From positions 53,823,858 to 53,887,857 of the forward strand of contig NC_087065.1 in the NCBI RefSeq assembly GCF_963678635.1: a stretch of DNA of 64,000 nt, read 5' to 3'. The translations under genes and the position numbers were made by a program. Shown piece by piece: positions 31,001 to 40,110 of this stretch (within the stretch, counting starts at the first letter, position 1; each line of letters begins with the position of its first letter). The notes beneath the pieces are model-generated. The model did no database searches, was not told the DNA's origin, and worked only from the letters and a program-made list of their open reading frames with translations. This stretch comes from Symsagittifera roscoffensis. Its lineage: Eukaryota > Xenacoelomorpha > Acoela > Convolutidae.

Positions 31001-32752
31001 AGTACGACCGTAGATCAGTGGTTTCATGTCTTAAGTGGAGACAACCCTGCTGATACGGGAACCAGAGGAATCTCAGCGGAGTCCTTAAAAACAAGCAGCT
31101 GGGTGAACGGGCCAAGTCTGCTGAAAAGTGGCGAGTGGCCTTTCAAGCCGAGCATAGAAATACTTAAGAAAATCCGCCTGGCTGGTCCCGCTTGTGACCT
31201 TAATGAAGGTTTACAGCAGGCCTCTAATTTTTCAAACGTTGCACAAAAACAAAAACAACCCATTTTATTTGCATGGCAAAAGTTCAGCTCGTTTCGTAAA
31301 CTCCAGCGAGTGGTTGCCTTCATGCTCAGACTTAGTCCGAAACAACGGCACTACCGCACTAAAGTCAAGGAAATAACCGATCCGGTTGAATTAGAAACCG
31401 CCAAACAACGACTTTTGTTGATTTCCCAAAAGGAATCTTTTGAAGCGGAATATTTACTCCTGTCCTGCAACAAAACCGTCAAAAAGTCTAGTCGAATTGC
31501 ACAGTATGCACCGTTTATGGGTCCTGCATTCCTCATTCGTTCAACTGGGCGAATTCGCCGCCTAGTTGAAACTGAATATGACACAAAACACCCCATAATC
31601 CTTGATGGAAGGTATTCTTTGGTGAAATTGTTCGTAAGTGATATTCATTATCGCTATCAGCACCAGTTCTTAGACTACCTGCGAGCTGTAATTCACTTAG
31701 AGTTCGCAATCTTGAACCTTCGCTCTTTATTGACGTCCATTGAAGTCCACTGCCTTATATGTAGGAAGCGCAAAGCCAAAACTGTCACACCTATGATGGC
31801 AGAGCTTCCAGTTGAAAGGCTTGGTTACCGCCAGCCTCCCTTCACAAACTGTGGTGTTGATTACTTTGGACCCTTTTACGTCTCAATCAGGAGGAGTTCT
31901 GAAAAACGATGGTGCTTCCTTTTTACATGTATGACCACCAGAGCTGTACATACTGAGATTGTCTCATCCATGGACACGAGTTCGTGTGTAATGGGAATCG
32001 AAAGATTCATTGCCCGTCGCGGAACTCCATCAGTCATTTGGTCTGATAACGGCACCAATTTTGTGGGAGCCGAGAAAGAACTCTTAAATTGTATTCAGTC
32101 GTGGAACGATCAAGCACCCCCAGAGCTGGCGAAAAAGGGTATTAAGTGGAAATTTAACCCCCCGGCAGCCCCGCATCACGGTGGTTCTTGGGAACGTCTC
32201 GTTCGGTGTTGTAAAAGGGTATTCTACGCAATAATAGGAAGTAGAAAGCTCACTCCCGAAGTCCTTGAAACAACTTTCTGTCTTGTAGAACAATCACTGA
32301 ACGCTCGACCTATAACATCAGTAAGTGCAAGTCCGGATGGTTTCGAGGTGTTAACTCCTAATCATTTTTTGTTAGGCCGAAATGGTACTAGCTTTCCTTC
32401 TCTCTCTTTCCAGGAGCACTTCGACCATCGAAAGCAATATATCCGAGCGCAAAGCTACGCCAACGCAATTTGGAGTCGTTGGCTGCGAGATTATGTGCCA
32501 GCGCTGAATAAACGCAGTAAGTGGCACTCCGATAGTGACGTTATTTTAAAAACAGGGGATTTAGTGTGGATTGTTGACGAACGCAACCCAAGGGGACACT
32601 ACCCTCTGGCTCGCATAAAAACCCTTAATTACGGAAAAGACAACATAGCCCGATCCGCCGTAGTTACCACCCGCTCCGGGGAGCTAACTCGACCGGCCGT
32701 AAAACTCGCACCCGTTTTTGCTCCTTTGGGCGCGGAAGATGTTCGCGCTTAA
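28046..32752 (+). CDS. BEL/Pao gag C-terminus and pol polyprotein (1568 aa, after the TGA)
   Basis: Domains in order: the end of the gag core (1-80); Cys/His knuckles (about 119-175; CILCKGKHALWKC, CFSCLQGNHAFRQC, then a C-C-H-H set); an aspartic protease with catalytic Asp288 in LCDSASSHS; a reverse transcriptase with Asp in SADIEGMF and the YMDD motif at 701-704; RNase H with Asp883 (FGDSSEE), Glu in LELQAALL and Asp in WTDSTT; a zinc-binding segment with CLICRKRK; and a DDE integrase with Asp1272 (VDYFGP), Asp1334 (SDNGTNF) and Glu1383 (GGSWERL). A DUF5641-like tail has LKTGDLVWI. All catalytic residues are present. The stop TAA lies 11 nt inside the 3' LTR. The product would make cDNA and integrate it. 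Translation from the ATG after the TGA is unlikely to be the natural start, because this frame continues gag. Confidence 0.95.
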   Translation: MHNPENIISFSMTISSLVAVFSSLDYEEDLKSVSLLNQALSKIPPNMRESWSLFVVKRNWSRPNLIDFNNWLKDKAEAHEQTKNMPGKPKVEEPSKTKAVTRVFASTSTVEKKFEYPSCILCKGKHALWKCSVFKEKTPTQRAKFSAENKLCFSCLQGNHAFRQCPRAKKCTKPGCTSTHNVLLHGAERVFPSRNPDKNDSHTRPNAGQPRSNAEPDKASTNADRKSSSKNMPNASSNHADINPVPLDVSCAISNDQSSIITSKGLLPIIKLQVSTDFQSADCLTLCDSASSHSWISAKLVNCLNLSGRYLDLTVNGINTTTVVKTKQVQMKVSSNFDGFEYIFELTAFVKDELKGGTDTVNIPALQSKYPYLAPIKPIVYSYADVDLIIGQDSFHAIRPEEYFKSEADPNTSPVAVRLPIGWVLSGPMPTSIGFLSTCFKCNTDDTELACQIKRWYEIESYGAYKQVDSRSAEDKRAAKILDSSTVHDGSRYAVGMLWAEESIMLPDNYYSSLVQLKSLEKRLAKDPHLRDQYSKTIEDDLSKGYVIQVSPHNFSNRSIRECYLPHHPVVNPNKPGKVRRVLNGASKFHGTSLNKSLLVGPDLLQNLVFVLLRFRQHHFAVSADIEGMFLQVGVLPEDQPSLRFLWREDPTADVVVHQYTRHIFGARDSPTCANYALQRTAMDNQAMFPDAASAVLEKFYMDDYLDSFEDPDVAFKMSQELITLLALGGFKLPKFISNVTKINKELNPPQSAPQQESKNIVTCGDNSSHVLGLKWDHIDDTLVVRRGVNRELKNSITQRTVLSFVSSVFDPIGLVAPYTVRARLLKEIWGIHGQQWDDQLPVDIKTKFLAWHSGLPSLGKMSIKRSYLSAPVDWVELNMFGDSSEEVFCAVAFLRARVKTSLETQVAFVFGKARVAPMKALSIPKLELQAALLATRLKEDVPKALTIPVSNTFMWTDSTTVLQWLNSGSKQPTFVANRIGEILESTTVDQWFHVLSGDNPADTGTRGISAESLKTSSWVNGPSLLKSGEWPFKPSIEILKKIRLAGPACDLNEGLQQASNFSNVAQKQKQPILFAWQKFSSFRKLQRVVAFMLRLSPKQRHYRTKVKEITDPVELETAKQRLLLISQKESFEAEYLLLSCNKTVKKSSRIAQYAPFMGPAFLIRSTGRIRRLVETEYDTKHPIILDGRYSLVKLFVSDIHYRYQHQFLDYLRAVIHLEFAILNLRSLLTSIEVHCLICRKRKAKTVTPMMAELPVERLGYRQPPFTNCGVDYFGPFYVSIRRSSEKRWCFLFTCMTTRAVHTEIVSSMDTSSCVMGIERFIARRGTPSVIWSDNGTNFVGAEKELLNCIQSWNDQAPPELAKKGIKWKFNPPAAPHHGGSWERLVRCCKRVFYAIIGSRKLTPEVLETTFCLVEQSLNARPITSVSASPDGFEVLTPNHFLLGRNGTSFPSLSFQEHFDHRKQYIRAQSYANAIWSRWLRDYVPALNKRSKWHSDSDVILKTGDLVWIVDERNPRGHYPLARIKTLNYGKDNIARSAVVTTRSGELTRPAVKLAPVFAPLGAEDVRA

Positions 32753-33038
32753 ATTAATGACGTCATTATAGCGCGAAAGTGAAAAAGCTAAAATTAGATT
32801 TGCTTAGACCACAGGCCTTGAAAACTGCTGGTTTGTCCGATTAAGGTCAGTTTGCCATCAAAATGTTTATAGATTTTTGAGATTGTTGGAAACCGTATTG
32901 CTAAAATGCTAACCGAAAATGTTAAACTGATTGTTGTCATATATTACTTACTCTTCATATTATCTGTTAAGTTGCCGATAATTTACAGATTTTGAAGCAG
33001 GTTTTTGTAGATCTTACAGGATACGAGAGTGCGGCACA
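32740..33038 (+). repeat. 3' LTR of the BEL/Pao element
   Basis: 299 bp, identical to the 5' LTR except for two substitutions (about 0.7%). It is preceded by the purine-rich GGGCGCGGAAGA (32728-32739), the probable polypurine tract for plus-strand priming. It is followed by the target duplication CAACC. Confidence 0.95.
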
Positions 33039-33043
33039 CAACC

Positions 33044-34480
33044 CAACACTTGCGCTTTTTGGTAGGCAGAATACCTTAATAGATATTTTCGTAGCTAAAT
33101 ATTTAAAAGCTTTAAATTGAAAAGAGTAATTTTGCTAATCCTGTCACAGAGCATCCAATTGAACGGAAACGTTGCAAATATGCAATCAGACGGGGAACTT
33201 AATGGGACTCCCTATTTACTACGAATTTGTATGAACAAAGTTTTGAGGCCATTTATTTTTTCAACACATTGGTGGTTACAACCCAGGAAACCCTATTTAC
33301 TTATGAGATGTCGGCAATCAGAATTGAGGTAGTCGCCCTTCTACTAACGCCCTCGGCATGCTCCTAACAAAAGGTGTTTACCCGTGCAACCGGGTACTAG
33401 TCTTTTTTTCTCGTACACAATTTTGTTCGCAGGATGACTGAAATTTTAGTCATCTGCAGTTCTCGGCTACATTGTTGGCCATACTCTTTCGTAAAACTTT
33501 ATTGCGATGCTTATTCAACATTCAATTGTCCTAGTTGCCATGTTGTTCTTAACAGGAATTAATTCATGACAAGCATGAAAAGTATATTTGATTTTGTTGA
33601 TTTCACTTTTTTAGCTTTCTATCAAAATATGAGATAATTACTTTTTTCGTTTCATTGATTGCTATGGCATATGCGACAAGATCAGTCTTCGACCATTCTT
33701 CTAGAGGGGTGGGATAGAATAAAGACGTAGACGTTTTTTTAGTCAGTTTTGGCAAGCACCAAGAAATGTTTTTGTGATTTTTGAGTTATTATGACCTCTC
33801 TCTCGCCCTCTTAAAAAAATCGGAGGTTTACAAAAAAACTGCGCCCAAATCATTGTAGTAGGATCCTTCTGTGCACCTGTTAAATCTTATGTTTTACATG
33901 AAAGTTTTAATGCGCTTTGGACGCAACTTTTTCTATTGAGCACAACGTTTAAGAAGGCTTAGATCAGAACGCTTATTACGCCTGTGATTAGCAAGCGTTA
34001 GCAAATCGGAATGTAGATTTTTTTGGGTTAACAACTAGTTTAACAAAATCTGGTTAATCACTATGCAGCTGACATGCTCAATTTCATGAAAATTCAAATT
34101 TGTCTACTGGGTATGTACTAGTTACTACCGGGTAGTTTGACTGGAGGCTTGAAACTTTTTGCCCAGAATTCCTGTTTGATGAAAACAGGTATTATGAACG
34201 TGTATGGGACTGTTTTTTTCTATCAATTTTTTACGACGCTTTGATCGATTTCTACTCGAAATCATATGCTGCTTTCGCCAGTCCCATTGAAGCGGCTCCA
34301 TTCAGATTTGCGGCGATGTTCAGAAAGGTAGTTTGTCTAAGTCATGAATTTTGCCAACTGCAAATGCTTCTGTTTGATTTGATAACCTCATGTTGTATTA
34401 AGACAACGGATATGCCCAAAATGCATTTGAACCCTCGCGAGGTATGAAAGTTTGAACAATACTCGTGTCAAACAAAGGTA
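33044..34480 (+). repeat. Dispersed fragments of the composite tRNA-like repeat
   Basis: A relic TTACCCGTGCAACCGGGTACTAG sits near 33378-33400. The hairpin module is at 33978-33998 (ACGCCTGT...GCAAGCGT, with one mismatch and one wobble), followed by GCAAATCGGAATG and GGGTTAACAACTAG. A CTACTGGGTATGTACTAGTTAC segment near 34096 also occurs near 7736 and 46855. No host gene was recognised. Confidence 0.5.
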
Positions 34481-34529
34481 CAGAGTAGTTTCACTGGGGA
34501 CTGCAAACTTAAATAAAATTGTTTACAAA

Positions 34530-35000
34530 ATCAGTTTTTTTTTCGGCTCAACTGGTGTCTGCTTAAATATTGTCGACCTTGTTTCCGCTTCGTAATTTTT
34601 TTTAGTTGCGATTTGAATTCAAGTTTCTTGGCTGGCATGCTTGCCTAGAGTTCCTGTTTGATAAAAACGGGTATTATGAAAGTGTATGGGATTGGATTTT
34701 TTTTGAGATTTTCTTTGGAATTTTTTTTCGATTTTCAAAAAAAGGGTATCCATAGAAAGGCCGCCTAAATTATTTTGTGCGTGCATACTCCCCTGGTCCC
34801 TTTTTGCTTTACACCTTTGTCTACACCCAACGAAAAAGTTTGGGGGTGAATAGTTGAACGATACTTAGTTGATTTTTTTTTTCACTAACCTACCAAATGT
34901 GAGATTTTGGTTTAAATAAATAGAACAGACTTGAAAAGTTTTCCTCCATGAGCGGCTACGCCCTAAATTTCAAATAAAAAATTTTGGCCCTCGGAATAGT
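34530..35000. repeat. Composite-family spacer and satellite B fragment
   Basis: The phrase GGCTCAACTGGTGTCTGCTT with GTCGACCTTGTTTCCGCTTCG (34545-34590) matches the composite family. From about 34830, CTACCAAATGTGAGATTTTG, ATGAGCGGCTACGCC and GGCCCTCGGAATAGTCAAA mark roughly one satellite B unit. Confidence 0.6.
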
Positions 35001-35029
35001 CAAACTTGAATTTAAAAAGTTTGAATTAA

Positions 35030-35340
35030 AAAACTAACCGATTTGAAATTCTCAACCCTAACGGTGGGGTTCTGTCAGAGTTATTCAGTGGGCACTGTCA
35101 GGGTACAAATTTGGCCTAACTTTTACTGTTGAAATCGTTTTTCCCAGATATGGCGTTTCTCATGATTTTTTAAATACTTTTTCAAAAAACTTAGATTTGA
35201 AAACAACTATTAGTAGGTGAAATTCTCAACACTACTGTGAGATGCTGTTGAGTAAAATAAAGGGTTGCAAATCTGCCTTCTAATTTTATCTGCTCAAATC
35301 ATTTTGGTATCGAGATATGGCATTTTTATAAATAAGAAAC
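35030..35340. repeat. Satellite A fragment, about two units
   Basis: GAAATTCTCAACCCTAACGG, GTCAGAGTTATTCA and GATATGGCGTTTCTCATGAT match the satellite A consensus. A second unit starts near 35219. It directly follows the satellite B fragment. Confidence 0.6.
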
Positions 35341-36190
35341 CCTTTGATAGATGAGCCCAAATTATCTTCAAGATTGCCTTAAATATCGCTGTTTTGGTAC
35401 ATGTTTTCGGAAGCTCCTTTTACGTTCAGCGATCTAGTTGAAGCACCGTAGATGTGATTCCTGCGCTAGTTAAGTTTTAAAAATTATTGAATTTTTTGAA
35501 TTCGTGGCTTTTGTCCTTTTTCGTCGGTTAATTTTCACTCTTTTAAAATGCTATTTATATTATCTGGTATGGTTTCTTATTGACCTATTTTCCAAAGCAT
35601 GGGTTTTATTTTGATTCAACAATTGAACTTTAATGGAAAGTTTTTGAATTTGAATGTTTCTTCTCGTTTTTTCTTGAATGGTTTCAGCATGTTATATCAG
35701 CTGCTTCAACTTATATTGCATAGTTCCGAGGGCATAACTTTTGATTTTATATGTTTCAGCTTGGATGGGGTAAAAAAACGCTGAAAACATTTTTGTTTCC
35801 AGGTCAACGGTTGACCCAATTTTTTTCTTATTTGCTGCTTGGTAAAGGATTTCCAATGCCTATGAAGGCTCATAAAGAAAATCATCTAATACAAAGATGA
35901 CACTTTTCCAACTTTTTATTGGCTATGTTAGATTTTGTGCTTCTTTTACTGGTGCTTGGATTCTGTCTTACGATGGTTCAAAAATTTTGTTTTTCAAATT
36001 ATCAATATATTGTTCACAGTCTCTGTTCTGTTAGTTAATATGATCATATTGTTTTCTTCTACTTAATTTTTGGTGTATTTTCAAATTTTTTCCATTTATT
36101 TTCTAACTATTTAAACACACACGCGCGCTCTTTCAAAAAAATTTAACATGATTTTTTCAAGATGTCTTATAGATTGGTAGGACCATAGTA
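35341..36190. other. Non-coding spacer downstream of the folate gene
   Basis: AT-rich with no recognised gene. The frame at 35599-35784 is a hydrophobic, low-complexity product of T-rich sequence and is not called. Confidence 0.4.
36095..36100 (-). terminator. Candidate AATAAA poly(A) signal for FolB-FolK
   Basis: TTTATT on + reads AATAAA on the gene strand, about 100 nt beyond the stop at 36199-36201. A eukaryotic poly(A) signal here fits a gene expressed by the host. Confidence 0.4.
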
Positions 36191-36198
36191 TCACAACG

Positions 36199-37080
36199 CT
36201 AAATTTCACATGTTTCGAAGTAGTCGCTTGGGTTAGTCAAGCCCGTTTTCTTCTGCGCAGCCCCAAGGATGGTATCTCGCAACTGGTAGTCGTACAAATC
36301 GGGCATGACGTCACTCAGTGGCACAATAACATGGGCAAAATTTTTCACCTCGTGTACGTCCAGAAATGCGTTTTCCGAAAAATCTTTGCCAATTTTTCCC
36401 TCAAACGTAATATCTAAATCAATTTCACAGGCTGCAAATTTATCATTTGGATCTCGAATGCGACCAAGCGTCGCCTCAATTTTTCGGAGCTGACTTTTAG
36501 CCATGAACTTATCCATTCGTGTTGTGATCAAACAGCATGCGTTGATGAAATCTTCTTTATTCGGGTCGATTTCTCCATGTTTGCCAATGCTTTTGGTCAC
36601 ATAATATTTGGAAATTTTTTCAATTGAGTCAAAAAATTGGTCGATTTTTTTAATGGCTGATTGAATATTAAATTTAGCATTTTTATTCGATCCGGTCGAA
36701 ATTGCTAGTTGACGGATTGGATAATCTTCTAGACATCTTGAAATGGTAATTGACCATTGTTGCGCAAACCTATTAGCTCCTGGTTTCTCTAGTAACACTT
36801 TCACAGATTTTATTCTCCTTGAGAAGGTTAAGCACAAAAATGCCATGCGATTAGCGGCTGTTTCGATAAGGTTGAAGTTCGAGCCTTCGAAATCGGAGAT
36901 AACAGTTGTGGTAAGTTTCTCTAAATCGACGCTTTCATCCAAGTCGTCATTTCGAGCAGCAGCTTTGACGCAAGTGGAAATTTCCAAAGTTGCGAGAAGT
37001 TCTTCTTTTCTGCCTATCTCATGTGGACTGAATCCACACTCGAATCGCAGTCGGAGTTTTTTTATAGCAAGAATGTCCAT
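36199..37080 (-). CDS. folB-folK: Bifunctional dihydroneopterin aldolase-HPPK fusion (FolB-FolK), 293 aa, intronless
   Basis: Residues 1-104 match dihydroneopterin aldolase (FolB). They show GFSPHE (16-21), DDLDESVD (45-52), catalytic Glu73 in LIET and Lys99 in KPGA; these positions agree with the family's Glu/Lys pair. Residues about 122-275 match 6-hydroxymethyl-dihydropterin pyrophosphokinase (FolK): STGSNKN (128-134), EDFINACCLITT (176-187), LRKIEATLGRIR (198-209), EIDLD (219-223, with the two Mg-binding Asp) and IVPLSDVMPDL. The two domains catalyse consecutive steps of folate synthesis, so a fusion makes pathway sense. Two FolK arginines expected in the substrate-closing loops appear replaced (Cys218 and a residue near the VKNF motif), so kinase activity is uncertain. 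An in-frame TAA directly precedes the ATG, fixing the start. Animals normally lack this pathway. No intron, host-like AT content, and an acceptor AG 10 nt upstream suggest a horizontally acquired, domesticated gene. Confidence 0.85.
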   Translation of the reverse strand: MDILAIKKLRLRFECGFSPHEIGRKEELLATLEISTCVKAAARNDDLDESVDLEKLTTTVISDFEGSNFNLIETAANRMAFLCLTFSRRIKSVKVLLEKPGANRFAQQWSITISRCLEDYPIRQLAISTGSNKNAKFNIQSAIKKIDQFFDSIEKISKYYVTKSIGKHGEIDPNKEDFINACCLITTRMDKFMAKSQLRKIEATLGRIRDPNDKFAACEIDLDITFEGKIGKDFSENAFLDVHEVKNFAHVIVPLSDVMPDLYDYQLRDTILGAAQKKTGLTNPSDYFETCEI

Positions 37081-37089
37081 TTAAACTAA

Positions 37090-37098
37090 GCTAAAGAA
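37090..37098 (-). promoter_or_regulatory. 3' splice acceptor 10 nt before FolB-FolK ATG
   Basis: On the gene strand TTCTTTAG ends at 37091, followed by a 10-nt leader (CTTAGTTTAA) and the ATG at 37080. The spacing is like that of the other three genes, consistent with spliced-leader addition. Confidence 0.5.
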
Positions 37099-37118
37099 CG
37101 CGAATATGAAAACAACTA

Positions 37119-37353
37119 ATTAACTTCAATTTTTGGAATGATTAAATTGCTCAAGGTGACCAATATTGCAACCAATTTGACCCTATCTTAACAGCTCTTG
37201 GTGAATCTAACACTGAAAACCTAATCAACTAAATAAACACTTACTTAAGGTTTTCACAGCGTTCGATTAACCAAGAGCTATTAAGGTAGTGTCTTATTGA
37301 TGGCAATATCGGTGACCTTGAGCAATTTAATCGGTCCAAAAATTGAAATTAAA
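37119..37353. repeat. Imperfect inverted repeat upstream of FolB-FolK
   Basis: Arms 37119-37222 and 37248-37353 are diverged reverse complements. Shared blocks include TTCAATTTTTGG, GATTAAATTGCTCAAGGT, AGCTCTTGGT and GAAAACCT. The loop is about 25 bp. It may be a foldback transposon remnant. It ends about 40 bp before the gene's start codon, so it could affect its promoter or leader. Confidence 0.75.
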
Positions 37354-37359
37354 TATACT

Positions 37360-38160
37360 TTTTCAGTTAATAAAGTTAATTCAGTTAGAAAATTGATTCC
37401 GACGTCGAAATGCGCAAATGTAGGTTAAGTAACGCCGTTTAGATTCGTTGACCGAAAAGGATATCGCCAACAATTCGGCACCAACTTTTTAATAAATTGC
37501 AAAAAGTTCGGACAGAAGAAAAATTAAATAAAAGCAGCAATATGCGAATTTTGAGCAATTTTTGCATGCAAATTTGATTTTTAGACCAATTTTGTCTGAA
37601 AATTTTGCCCTTGCAAGCAAAAGTTGTCCGAAATAGGTCATTTGTTCTTTTTAATTAGTTCTGTCTCTTCCAACTGTTTGCAACACGCTAATAAGCGTTA
37701 TATAGACCGAGTGTTAAAGACAAAATTATGAAAAAGACCAATCATTTTTGGTGACATATAGACGTACTTTCTGACTGAAAGTCTAACATTTGATGCAATT
37801 TTTTGAACTAGGTGTTTGCGCTTCTCATTATTTTTGCTGTTCTAACTTTTTTTCTATTTTAACTTGCTGATGCATTCACGTTTAAAGCCACTTTTTTGGA
37901 ACTTAACTGGTTGAAATTCATCTATCAATAAAGCTTTTTAATTTTTGCACGTTTAAGCTATATCGTATATTACAATGCATAATGTATATTTTTTCGATTT
38001 TCCTGTTCAAGAACGCTAGGCATATTGAAAGGCCCAATTGTTAGGCTATAGCAATGACGCCGGCTTGGGAGGTGAGGAGGAGGGCAGGGAAAGGTAGTGT
38101 AATGTAAAGGTTAAATTAATCCATCTGTACATGATGCAACGGGTGATTTTTATTTAAGCA
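37360..38160. other. Non-coding spacer, no recognised feature
   Basis: AT-rich with no open frame with recognisable motifs. A purine-rich patch (GGGAGGTGAGGAGGAGGGCAG) lies at about 38069-38089. Confidence 0.4.
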
Positions 38161-38164
38161 AAAT

Positions 38165-38780
38165 TGCAGTTAATTATCTTATGGTAGGGTGCTTCATTAT
38201 TGTCTCAGAGGATGCGAAATTGGCCTATTAAGAAAACCCTATTTTTTAGTTACCGAGAAATGCCGTTTTTTACGTTTTTTTGCTGAATTTTTTCAAATCT
38301 TAGATTTCAAACACATAGCAAAAGTTGAAAATCCCGAGCTTATAGTGGGGATTTGTCAGAGTTCTCTCAAGGGTTGCAAATCTTGTCTCCATAATTGCTT
38401 GATTAAATTCTTTTAGTTATCAAGATATGACTTGTTTTTTTTTCAATTGTTTAAAATCTTAGATTCAAAACACTTGACAAAATTTGAATTTCTGAGCCCT
38501 TTATCTGGCACTGTAAGGATACTCTCAGAGGGGCGCAAGTTTTGCCCTTGAAACTGACTGCTCATTGTTTTAATGGTCCTAGATATGGCTTTTTTTAATG
38601 GTTTTTCAAAACTAAAAAGTTGACTATTTCAATTATTGAAAAAGTTCTCAAAAATTGAAGAAGTCCAACTTTTGATGATGCAATATCAGGCTAAGCACAC
38701 CAGTTGCAGATCTGGCTTTTATACAATGGTTGCTTAGTTTTTTTTCAGTTGTCGATATTTGACGTTTTTAATTAGAATGA
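38165..38780. repeat. Satellite A array, ~4 diverged units
   Basis: Units carry GTCAGAGTTCTCTCAAGGGTTGC, then a TTATCAAGATATGACTTG-like stretch and T-rich ends. They match the 1-1050 array at lower identity. The 38189-38416 open frame is an accident of this repeat. Confidence 0.65.
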
Positions 38781-38889
38781 AAACATGAAAAGCTCAATTA
38801 GTTTTTGTTCTTTTTTGGCAGTGTTATGTGAAGTCAGTCACAGAAGTTGCAGATGTGGTCTCTAAGTTTGACTGTTTAGATTTTTTCAG

Positions 38890-40110
38890 TGGTCTCAGAT
38901 CCAGTCAGCCATCCATACATCCAACCAGCCAACCCTACCTTTAGCTATCCTCCCAACTAGCAATCCATCCATCAAGCCATAAACCCATCGACCAAGCCTT
39001 TTATTCATTAAGCGATCCACGCAACCATCCGGCCATTTGTTCATTGATCGGCTCATGCATCTAGCCATCTATTCATCAAACTTTCCAGCTATCTAGCCAT
39101 CCATCCATCACACCACTCATCTTACAAGCGATCTAGCGATCAATTTATCCAACCAGGCATCACGCCATCAAGCCAATCACTCATTAATCGGAAAAACAAT
39201 CTAGCCATGTACTCAGGAAGCCATGCAGTCATCTGTCCAGTCATCCATCTAGCGGTCATCATGCGATTCATTCATTTAGCCATCCCTTCTTGCATTCATC
39301 CACCTATCTGGCCATCCAACCAGTTATCTATCCATTCGTCCAACCAAGCAATCGTGCATCCAACCAGCCTTCTCTCCATTCATCTAGCCAGCCATCTATC
39401 CAGCCAGCCTTCTATTTAGCCATCCAACCAACCAATCATCCGCGGAACCAGCCATTGATCCAACCAGTCATCCATCAACTCAGTCACAAGTCAAGCAATC
39501 CACCACTCCAACCCGTCAGCCATTCAACCTGCCATCTTGTCATCAATTCGTTCATGTATCCTGCTATCCATGCATCCATCTCCCCTTCGCCTGTCTAGCC
39601 TCTCTCGATGCTTCCTGCTTCCTTGCATCCATCCAACCAGCCTTTCATACATTTATCAAGTCACCATACATCTCGCCGTTCATTGATCAATCCAGTCAGC
39701 CATCCATTCATCTTGCCATTCGTCCATCCGAGCAGCGATCCATTCATCTAGCTTTCGATCAATGCAGCAATCCATCAATCCATCCTGCCTTTTATCTGTC
39801 CGTCCTCCGTTCAATCCATCCATCCAGTCAACCAGTCTTCCATCTTTCAGTGTAGACCTCTATAAATTCTGCTATCTATTCATCCATCCAACGATCCACC
39901 CATCTAGAACTCTAACTACTCATATATTGACTTATCAACCCATGTAGCTTTTCAACAAACCAGTCATTCACCCATCTAGCAATCCAGCCAGTCATATATC
40001 TAGCCGCCAAACCATCTAGCCTTGCAATCAACGGGTCATCCAACCATCTAACCATCCATCCATCCTCTAATCTTTTCAGCCATCCATTCATCAAGCTATC
40101 GAAAATTGCT
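38890..40110. repeat. Degenerate CATC/CCAT-rich array
   Basis: About 1.2 kb is dominated by variants of CATCCATCCAACCAGCCATC with many substitutions and no fixed longer unit. The open frames across it (rich in His, Pro, Ser, Ile, Gln) are by-products of the repeat. It sits between satellite A and the 3' end of the palmitoyltransferase gene. Confidence 0.9.

Larger units (their letters stand above)
23827..33043 (+). mobile_element. BEL/Pao LTR retrotransposon, near-intact, with 5-bp target duplication
   Basis: Target duplication CAACC flanks the element at 23827-23831 and 33039-33043. The 299-bp LTRs (23832-24130 and 32740-33038) begin TG and end CA and differ at only two positions. Internal order is: 55-bp tandem repeats, an accessory ORF of unknown function, gag (coiled coil), then one long frame with zinc knuckles, aspartic protease, RT, RNase H, integrase and a C-terminal DUF5641-like domain. 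Protease before RT and integrase last is the BEL/Pao order. The low LTR divergence means recent insertion. The element is nevertheless probably defective, because the gag-pol frame has two stop codons. Confidence 0.95.

Noticed and set aside
28259-32293. Many ORFs overlapping pol on both strands
   Set aside because: They are shadows of the 1568-codon pol frame, which has all catalytic motifs.
36199-37080. Bacterial contamination in the assembly
   Set aside because: The ORF is embedded in host-type repeats with an acceptor and poly(A)-like signal and similar AT content. Only read data can exclude it fully.
39207-40094. Ser/Pro/His-rich proteins
   Set aside because: They are produced by the CATC repeat and are open in several frames on both strands.
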